Shown here piece after piece: positions 49,101 to 64,000 of a DNA stretch of 64,000 nt (positions are counted from its first letter, which is position 1; each line of letters begins with the position of its first letter). This DNA comes from Sinotaia quadrata (lineage: Eukaryota; Mollusca; Gastropoda; Architaenioglossa; Viviparidae): assembly GCA_028829895.1 (NCBI GenBank), contig CM054182.1, forward strand, positions 33,464,879 through 33,528,878. The letters are read 5' to 3'. Both the position numbers and the translations under genes were made by a program. A model generated the notes under the pieces. That model was not told the origin of the DNA. It made no database searches and saw nothing but the letters and a program-made list of their open reading frames with translations.

Positions 49101-52100
49101 ACTTTCATTAGGCTCATTGCCTGTATACGTGTTGTTTTGGCTTTTTTCTCCTGTCAGAATATCAATGTTGTAACCACTTTCATTAGGCTCATTGCCTGTA
49201 TACGTGTTGTTTTGGCTTTTTTCTCCTGTCAGAATATCAATGTTGTAACCACTTTCATTAGGCTCATTGCCTGTATACGTGTTGTTTTGGCTTTTTTCTT
49301 CTTCTGAACAGTCACTTTCATTGACATAAAACCCGGTGGACCCGGTGTTAAAAGGGTCCAGTGACCCTGAGTCAGTCGTAATAGACACCCCGGAAGGCTT
49401 GTAAGCGAAAGCTAACTCTGTTGACGTTTCAACTATAGTTTTCAGAGTACGGGAGAACTGAGTCAAGCCAACTGTCTGTGATAAAGATGATTCATTACTG
49501 TCACCAAAACTATCAGTTATAGTTTGTTGGTTTAAACACGGCTTCGATTGAGAATCATTAGATTTCAATGGTGAATTTGTGTTCATGCCATTTTCAACAC
49601 TCTCGGTTTCAGCTCTCCATTTCGATTGTGACTTCAAATGAGCCATTGAATACGGGTCTTCAGTTTCAGATTTCAGTGACGCATCTGGTTCCTTGCTACT
49701 TTCAACAACCTTGGTCTTGACTCTGCGTTTCGAACGCAGTTTCGAATGAGACTTTTTATTCTCAGATTTCAATATCGAGTTTGAATCCTTGGCATTCTCA
49801 GTACTATCTACTTTAGCTTTCGAATTCGAAAAAAGCGCTTTAGTGTTAGATTTCAATGGTGATTTAGGGTCTTTGTCTTTATCAACACGCTCAGTTTTGG
49901 ATTTTCGTTTCGAACTCGACTTTGAGCAGGAAGATTTAGAGCCTGATTTTAGTGGTGATTCTGGGTCCTTGTCCTCATCAGCATTCTCAGTTACAGCTTT
50001 GTAGTTCGAATTCAGCACTAAATAAGCATCTTCAGTGTCAGATTTCAATGATAATTCTGGGTCTTTGACTTTATCAGCACCCTCAGTTTTGGCTTTAATT
50101 TTGGAGCTTGACTTTGCACCAGAATGTTTAGTGTCCGATTTTAGTGGTGATTCTGGGTCCATGTCCTTGTCAGCATTCTCAGTTGCAGTTTTGTAGTTCG
50201 AATTCAGCTCTAAATAAGCATCTTCAGTGTAAGATTCCAATAGTGATTCTGGGTCCATGTCTTTGTCAGCATTCTCAGTTACAGCTTTGTAGTTCGAATT
50301 CAGCACTAAATAAGCATAGTCAATGTACGCTTTCATCAGTGATTGTGGGTCCTTGTCTTTATTAACACTCCCAATTTTGGCTTTATGTTTCGAACTCGAT
50401 TTAGAGCTAGAAGATTCAGTGTCAGATTTCAAGAATAAATCTGGGTCTTTGTCTTTGTCAGCACCTTCAATGTTAGATTTTTGTTTTGAAGTTAATTTCG
50501 AGCTAGATGGTTCAGTGCCATCTTTGTCTTTATCAGCACCCTCAGGTATGGCTCTATTTTTGGAACTTGACTTTGAGCCAGAAGGTTCAGTTTCTGATTT
50601 CAGTGGCGATTCTGGGTCCCCGAGTTTATCAGCATTCTCAGTTGCAGTTTTGTAGTTCGAATTCAGTTCCACATATGCATCTTCAGTGTAAGATTTGAAT
50701 AGTGATTTTGGGTCTATGTCTTTATCGACACTCTCATCTTTGGCTTCATGTTTCGAACTTAATTTTGAGTTAGATAGTTCAGTGTCATCTTTGTCTTTAT
50801 CAGCACCCTCAGGTATGGCTTTATTTTTGGAACTTGACTTTGAGCCGGAAGGTTTAGTGACTGATTTCGGTGGTGATTCTGGATCCATGTCTTTATCAGC
50901 GTTCTCAGTTGCAATTTTGTAGTTCGAATTCAGCTTCAAATATGCATCTTCAGTGTAAGATTTCAATGGTGATTTTGGGTCCTTGTCTTTATCAGCACCC
51001 TTAGTTTTGGCTTTAATTTTGGAGCTTGACTTTGCACCAGAATGTTTAGTGTCAGATTTCAATGATAATTCTGGGTCTTTGTCTTTATCAGCACCCTTAG
51101 TTTTGGCTTTAAATTTGGAACTTGACTTTGATCCAAAAGGTTTAGTGTCAGATTTCAATGATAATTCTGGGTCTTTGTCTTTATCAGCACCCTCAGTTTT
51201 GGCTTTAATTTTGGAGCTTGACTTTGCACCAGAATGTTTAGTGTCCGATTTTAGTGGTGATTCTGGGTCCATGTCTTTGTCAGCATTCTCAGTTGCAGTT
51301 TTGTAGTTCGAATTCAGCTCTAAATAAGCATCTTCAGTGTAAGATTCCAATGGTGATTCTGGGTCCATGTCTTTGTCAGCATTCTCAGTTGCAGTTTTGT
51401 AGTTCGAATTCAGCGCTAAATAAGCATCTTCAGTGTAAGATTTCAATGGTGATTCTGGGTCCATGTCTTTGTCAGCATTCTCAGTTGCAGTTTTGTAGTT
51501 CGAATTCAGCGCTAAATAAGCATCTTCAGTGTAAGATTCCAATGGTGATTCTGGGTCCATATCTTTGTCAGCATTCTCAGTTGCAGTTTTGTAGTTCGAA
51601 TTCAGCTCTAAATAAGCATCTTCAGTGTAAGATTCCAATGGTGATTCTGGGTCCATGTCTTTGTCAGCATTCTCAGTTGCAGTTTTGTAGTTCGAATTCA
51701 GCTCTAAATAAGCATCTTCAGTGTAAGATTCCAATGGTGATTTTGAGTCCTTGTTTTTATTGATACTCTCCGCTTTAGCTTTATGTTTCGAACTGGATTT
51801 CGAACCAGAAGGTTTAGTGTCACATTTCAATGATGGTTCTGGGTCCTTGCATTTATCAGCACTCTTAGTCGTAGCTGTATAGCTCGAATTCAGCTCCAAA
51901 TGAGATTTGTCAGTATCCGGTTTCGATGGTGATTCTGGGTCATTGTCTTTATCAGCATTCTCACTTGTATTAGCGTAGTTCAATTGAGCTTTGTCAGTAT
52001 TCGGTATCGATGGTGATTCTGGGTCATTGTCTTTATCAGCATTCTCACTTGTATTAGCGTAGTTCAATTGAGCTTTGTCAGTATCCGGTATCGATGGTGA

Positions 52101-52943
52101 TTCTGGGTCCTCATCTTCTTTGACACCTTCAGCTTTGGATTTTTTTTTCGACCTCGATTTCGAGCCAGAGGGTTTAGTCTCAGGTTTCAAAGACGAGTCT
52201 GAGTCATTGTCTTTATCAACACCCTCAGCTTTTTTTTTATGTTTTGACCTTGACTTTGAGCTAGGTTTTGTGTCAGATTTCAATGATGATTCTGGGTCCT
52301 CGACTTTTTCATCACTCTCAGCTTTGGCTTTCTTTTTCGACCTTGACTTTGAGCCAGAAGGTTTAGAGTCAGATTTTACTGTTGATTCTGAGTCCTTGAC
52401 TTTTTCATCACTCTCAGCTTTGACTTTCTTTTTCGACCTTGACTTTGAGCCAGAAGGTTTAGAGTCAGATTTCAAGGGTGATTCTGAATCCTTGGCTTTC
52501 TGTTTCGATTTCTTTTTCGAGCCAGAAGGTTTAGTGTCAGATTTCAGTGTGTCATCTGTGTCATCGCTCAAAGGGATCGTTTCATCCGAGTTATAGTCTT
52601 CATATTTAACTCTATGTGACTTTGCCTGAAAGTCTTTATCGGAAGACTTAAATGATGACTCTGCTTGGTCATCTTCGTCATCTGTAACGAAGTCTGTTTC
52701 CAGTTGCTTACTTGCATGTCCTCGCTTGTTAGCTTTAGTAGATTCTCTGGTCATTCCTGGCTTTATTCCATCCCCCTTCGTGAATAGAGACTTTCTCTTG
52801 CGCGCTTTGTTGTCGTCGGGTTGTAAATCTGAATTTTCATCCGAGATGTTATAAAAGTATTCTCCCTTCGTTTTCTCCGTTAGCATATCTGCTTCCTTGT
52901 CCAGGCTCTCTTCAAAACTGACCAATGAGATGTGTCTATTTTC
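40279..52943 (-). CDS. Large disordered repeat protein, gene span (four exons)
   Basis: Join, minus strand, 52,943-48,079; 45,247-45,158; 44,268-44,176; 43,102-40,279. The lengths sum to 7,872 nt, exactly 2,624 codons with TGA, with phases 0, 2, 2, 2 at the acceptors. I do not recognise the family. The protein is hydrophilic and largely disordered: 32-residue repeats first, then a Ser/Thr/Asn-rich segment, then a longer unique tail with two hydrophobic patches. Its 5' end is uncertain: exon 1 begins with an acceptor in phase 0, so it needs a partner. Candidates are the short signal-like exon at 54,370-54,281 or, as a fusion, the last P450 exon at 54,745-54,638. Further small exons could exist in the 2.8-kb intron at 45.2-48.1 kb. 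The alternating acidic and basic blocks are generic to secreted matrix proteins and to nucleolar scaffolds, so location cannot be read off. Confidence 0.7.
43870..44175. repeat. 80-100-bp array running into a splice donor
   Basis: Three copies with TAAATTTGTGACAGCAGACA, ATAGTTTAATCTTCGTCTGT and CATTCATAGTCTTTTACATT. A partial fourth copy (TTAACTTTGGAACACAGACC) is the donor region of the small exon at 44,176-44,268. Confidence 0.75.
44176..44268 (-). CDS. Repeat-protein small exon (31 codons)
   Basis: Acceptor TATTGTTTCAG, then TAGTTTATTTCAG. The proposed donor GATAATTG|GTCTGT is weak. Phase 2 at both ends, 93 nt, so skipping keeps frame. It encodes SLFQTPDVSPEASFIEVEAS then FSASGTDSDN. Its last part resembles the neighbouring small exon (ENIFTVSWSDNEN), and the flanking introns are also similar, so both come from a tandem duplication of an exon with its intron. 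Confidence 0.6.
44920..45120. repeat. 19-bp minisatellite, ~11 copies
   Basis: Copies of TTCGTCACTTACAACATAA with CAG/CAC and GTT/GTC variants, in the intron just 3' of the 90-nt exon. Confidence 0.95.
45158..45247 (-). CDS. Repeat-protein small exon (30 codons)
   Basis: Acceptor ATTTGTAG, donor GAAAACAG|GTTTGT. Phase 2 at both ends, 90 nt. It encodes AFRSVQMDHSKNNLEDENIF then TVSWSDNEN(R). The end matches in style the end of the large upstream exon (LSHEWEEDR). Confidence 0.65.
45785..46280. repeat. ~43-bp array, ~9 copies
   Basis: Intronic copies with GGTTTAAAGTTGCCCTGTAT and TCCTGAAATGTATTCTATTA. Left-hand copies are nearly identical; right-hand ones vary. Confidence 0.9.
46530..46640. 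repeat. Intron segment duplicated from 43.6 kb
   Basis: AAATGATTCAAATCAGTATA ... TTTACTAAGGAGCCATTG and ATGACCTAGATCTAGTAAAA match about 43,606-43,690 (AAATGATTCAAATCAAATTT, TTTACTAAGGAGCAATTG, GTGACCTAGATTAGGTAAAA). It is a trace of the exon-plus-intron duplication in this gene. Confidence 0.7.
46755..47010. repeat. ~63-bp array, ~4 copies
   Basis: Copies with CTTTGTATTGCATTTGTTCA, TGTAGCCTGTCATTTAGCAT and TTTTTAAAATTCCT. From 47,010 to 47,495 the intron is AT-rich with nothing recognised. Confidence 0.88.
47495..47840. repeat. ~47-bp array and degenerate extension
   Basis: Good copies at 47,503-47,650 with TTCACATTCTGACCTCGTGA and CAAAGAAACAGATGTAATAT. Looser copies with GATTTATATTTAGATC and GACAAAGAAACA continue to about 47,840. 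The last stretch before the donor of the large exon (AAGAAACGGATGAAAAATCA) resembles the unit. Confidence 0.75.
48079..52943 (-). CDS. Repeat-protein giant exon (1,621 codons)
   Basis: Acceptor TTTACACCTTTTAG, phase 0, opening ENRHISLVSFEESLDKEADM; donor GAAGACAG|GTATGA, phase 2. No internal ATG is needed as it is an internal exon. The first ~120 residues are unique and charged, with the basic cluster KARKRKSLF. Residues ~125-1,090 are mainly 32-residue repeats of two kinds: a basic Ser/Lys type (TKPSGSKSSSKHKAKAE) and an acidic Tyr/Asn type (YTEDAYLELNSNYKTATENA). Both share the linker ADKDKDPESPLKS. Three 25-residue repeats (KSQNNTYTGNEPNESGYNID) follow at 49,070-49,300. The rest is Ser/Gln/Asn-rich and unique. 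The open frame of 4.9 kb in AT-rich DNA and codon-level divergence between repeats support real coding. Function unknown. Confidence 0.85.
49650..52560 (-). repeat. Coding 96-bp tandem repeats (32 residues)
   Basis: About 30 units of 96 bp, each 32 codons. Copies at about 51,250-51,760 are nearly identical at DNA level (recent expansion), while those near 52,100-52,550 and 49,660-50,000 are diverged. Shorter 28-residue variants lie at 51,900-52,110 (DNDPESPSIPNTDKAQLNYA). Confidence 0.9.
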
Positions 52944-53249
52944 CTAAAAGGTGTAAATATAAATTCTGTAATGATGTAATGATCCGTTGGGAGGGGGGGT
53001 GGTATAACTACTCATATTCAATGACTTTTTCTTTTCAGAAACACATAGGACCACAGAACAACACGTACACTGATATATGCAGCTGAAGGGGAGTTAAATC
53101 GAAAGAAGGTCAAGATCGCACAATAAAGGTCACATACTTGTCCAAGTTCAGTACGTTTAATGAGTGAACTAATAAAATAATTTTAATTGATTTAACTGAA
53201 TATATGAATAAATCCATTCTTAATAAAGTGTCCTCTTTACAGTAAACAA

Positions 53250-53635
53250 ATCGTAAGTGTTGCCTTCAGTGTGTCTGCTTCACAATCAACAAACATTAAG
53301 TGTTGCTCTCAATGTGTCTGCTTCACAATCAACAAACATTAAGTATTGCTCTCACTGTCTGCTTCACAATCAAGAAACATTAAGTTTTGCTCTCAGTGTG
53401 TCTGCTTCACAATCAACAACATTAAGTGTTGCTCTCAATGTGTCTGCTTCACAATCAACAAACATTAAGTGTTGCTCTCAGTGTGTCTGCTTCACAATCA
53501 ACAAACAGTAAGTGTTGCTCTCAGTGTGTCTGCTTCACAATCAACAAACATTAAGTGTTGCTCTCAGTGTGTCTGCTTCACAATCAACAAACATTAAGTG
53601 TTGCTCTCAGTGTGTCTGCTTCACAATCAAGAAAC
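53250..53635. repeat. ~43-bp minisatellite, 9 copies
   Basis: Copies of AGTGTGTCTGCTTCACAATC followed by AACAAACATTAAGTGTTGCT, nearly identical. No coding use is apparent. The flanks 52,945-53,250 and 53,640-54,280 are AT-rich with nothing recognised. Confidence 0.95.
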
Positions 53636-54280
53636 TCCCAAGATCATCTCAAGTTGTTCGGCTTCACTAACCACTTTACTATCTAATGTGCTTTCAGCCA
53701 CTTTCAATTTAGCATAAAGGGAGAAATTTTACCCCAGAAAACCATGTCTAGAGTCAGTATGGTGCTAATATGGGACCGCAAACAATGTGTTTCTATATTC
53801 GTTTAATTAATCATATGTAATGTTAATTTTGTTTAACATATTTCTTTTTGAGTTTCGTTTTGCTAGGATAGAAGTGCGAAAAAAACATGTTAGGTGATAG
53901 TTGCTTTAGTCAAGTGTTTTGTGACGGTCCAGCTGACCGTGTTACACAGTTACATCATCAACTCTACGTAGTGTAGCTATTTAGTGTAGCTAAAAATTAT
54001 ACAACACTTTTACAATACGCATGGGTAAACACGTATCGCCTCTGGACATCAATCGAATTCAACTCAAAACTGTACAAACTCACGTTAGCTACAAAGTCAT
54101 AAGAGAACATTGTGATGAATGAGGAAAAGCATATAATTTTCGACTCATATATTGACGAACTCTCGAGGCAAGAAGTTTTAAGTGTTGACTAGCGAAACGT
54201 ATGTATCTTAGAGTGGGGAATGTGTTCCTCAATCTGAATCGACCAAACTTAAAAGCACGACTGCAGGTCATGGCACGTAC

Positions 54281-54370
54281 CTGGTCGTTTACATTCAGAA
54301 TTGTCCCAAGCAGAACAACAAGAGTAAAAATATAAGTACATATATAGTGTCGGGCTTGCTCATTACACAT
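54281..54370 (-). CDS. Possible signal-peptide exon of the repeat protein
   Basis: From ATG at 54,370 a 30-codon exon reads MCNEQARHYICTYIFTLVVL then LGTILNVNDQ and ends at a good donor, GACCAG|GTACGT, in phase 0. Its hydrophobic core (YIFTLVVLLGTILNV) resembles a signal peptide or anchor, and phase 0 fits the giant exon at 52,943. If real, the repeat protein is a separate secreted or membrane protein. The evidence is composition and phase only. Confidence 0.35.
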
Positions 54371-54485
54371 CACATTGTGATGAAGTTCCAGCTATTTCTG
54401 AAGGCTTTGGCTCTGTCGTTACTTGGAGCAGTTGAATGATATAGCCTTAGACAATTCTTTAATTATACTTTTTATAGATACAGTA

Positions 54486-54637
54486 TTGCCAAAGTCTGAT
54501 CCAATACATTTGTCGCTGGCATTAATGAAAGAAAATTACTTCAGTCACACATCTCTAGACACGTGCTTACCAAAGTCTGATCTACCACTATGATTATAGC
54601 ATGCACGGAAGAAAAACGATTTCAGGAAGTCACTCAC

Positions 54638-54655
<18 letters not shown>
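54486..54655. repeat. ~85-bp duplication including a P450 exon donor
   Basis: Two copies about 85 bp apart: CCAAAGTCTGATC ... TCAGTCACACATCTCTAGAC (about 54,488-54,560) and CCAAAGTCTGATC ... GAAGTCACTCACCTCTGGAC (about 54,570-54,645). The second holds the donor and end of the last P450 exon. In the first, the donor GT is changed (AGAG|ATGTGT on the minus strand). Confidence 0.75.
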
Positions 54656-63690
<9,035 letters not shown>

Positions 63691-64000
63691 CTGAATTAAT
63701 GGTTATAGAATGAATTTACAAACACATGGTTGTGCGCGCACACACACGCACACATATGCACACTGACATAATTTTTCATAATGCAGTATATAGTTATTTT
63801 GTTTTTGGTAATTATAATTGATGAAAAGAAAAGAAAGAGGAATTATGGGTAGAAAAACGAGATTCGTGAGCAAACGAAAAAGGTGCATAAGAAAATTTAA
63901 ATGACTGAGCGGAATAACTTGATTGAAAGAAGAGAGAGAGAGAGAGGGAGGGAGGGAAAAAGAAGTACAGGATACGGAAAATGAAAAGGGACGATAGGTC

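Noticed and set aside
49789..52596. Plus-strand frames of up to 173 codons
   Set aside because: Antisense shadows of the minus-strand repeat protein. The 96-bp unit keeps them open.

Overview
The window looks like a protostome invertebrate genome, most likely a mollusc and probably a gastropod. It is AT-rich, with large introns and intergenic spaces full of minisatellites and microsatellites. It carries innexins (protostome gap-junction proteins) and an animal clan-3 cytochrome P450. There are no bacterial operon features, and no intact transposon was recognised. Exons were found by reading splice sites and checking that codon phases join.

Layout: (1) 1-12,826: no supported protein gene, mostly tandem repeats and AT-rich spacer. 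(2) 12,827-14,036 (+): innexin A, nearly all of the protein in one exon; the tiny start-codon exon was not found. (3) 14,037-24,669: spacer with repeats. (4) 24,670-34,239 (+): innexin B, a paralogue with the same protein layout split over six visible exons; it also lacks its start-codon exon. (5) 34,240-39,480: space between convergent genes, with repeats and one CTCF-like motif. (6) 40,279-52,943 (-): a large, mostly disordered protein of unknown function (about 2,620 residues in four exons). Its first exon is a 4.9-kb block built on 32-residue repeats; its last is a 2.8-kb exon. (7) 54,638-63,690 (-): the C-terminal 284 residues of a clan-3 (CYP3/CYP5-like) P450 in seven exons, with the N-terminal part beyond the right edge.

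The two minus-strand genes lie head to tail. The last P450 exon ends at a good splice donor in phase 0, and the repeat-protein exon starts at a phase-0 acceptor, so a fusion or read-through transcript is possible. A competing model gives the repeat protein its own signal-peptide-like first exon at 54,281-54,370.

The most unusual signal is that several intronic tandem arrays appear to be amplified from the splice junction they touch. The clearest case is innexin B exon 5: about 2.4 kb of intron is made of degenerate copies of the acceptor plus the first codons of the exon, and the donor of the same exon is duplicated 70 bp downstream. Similar junction-rooted arrays occur at three P450 acceptors, one P450 donor and one donor of the repeat-protein gene.
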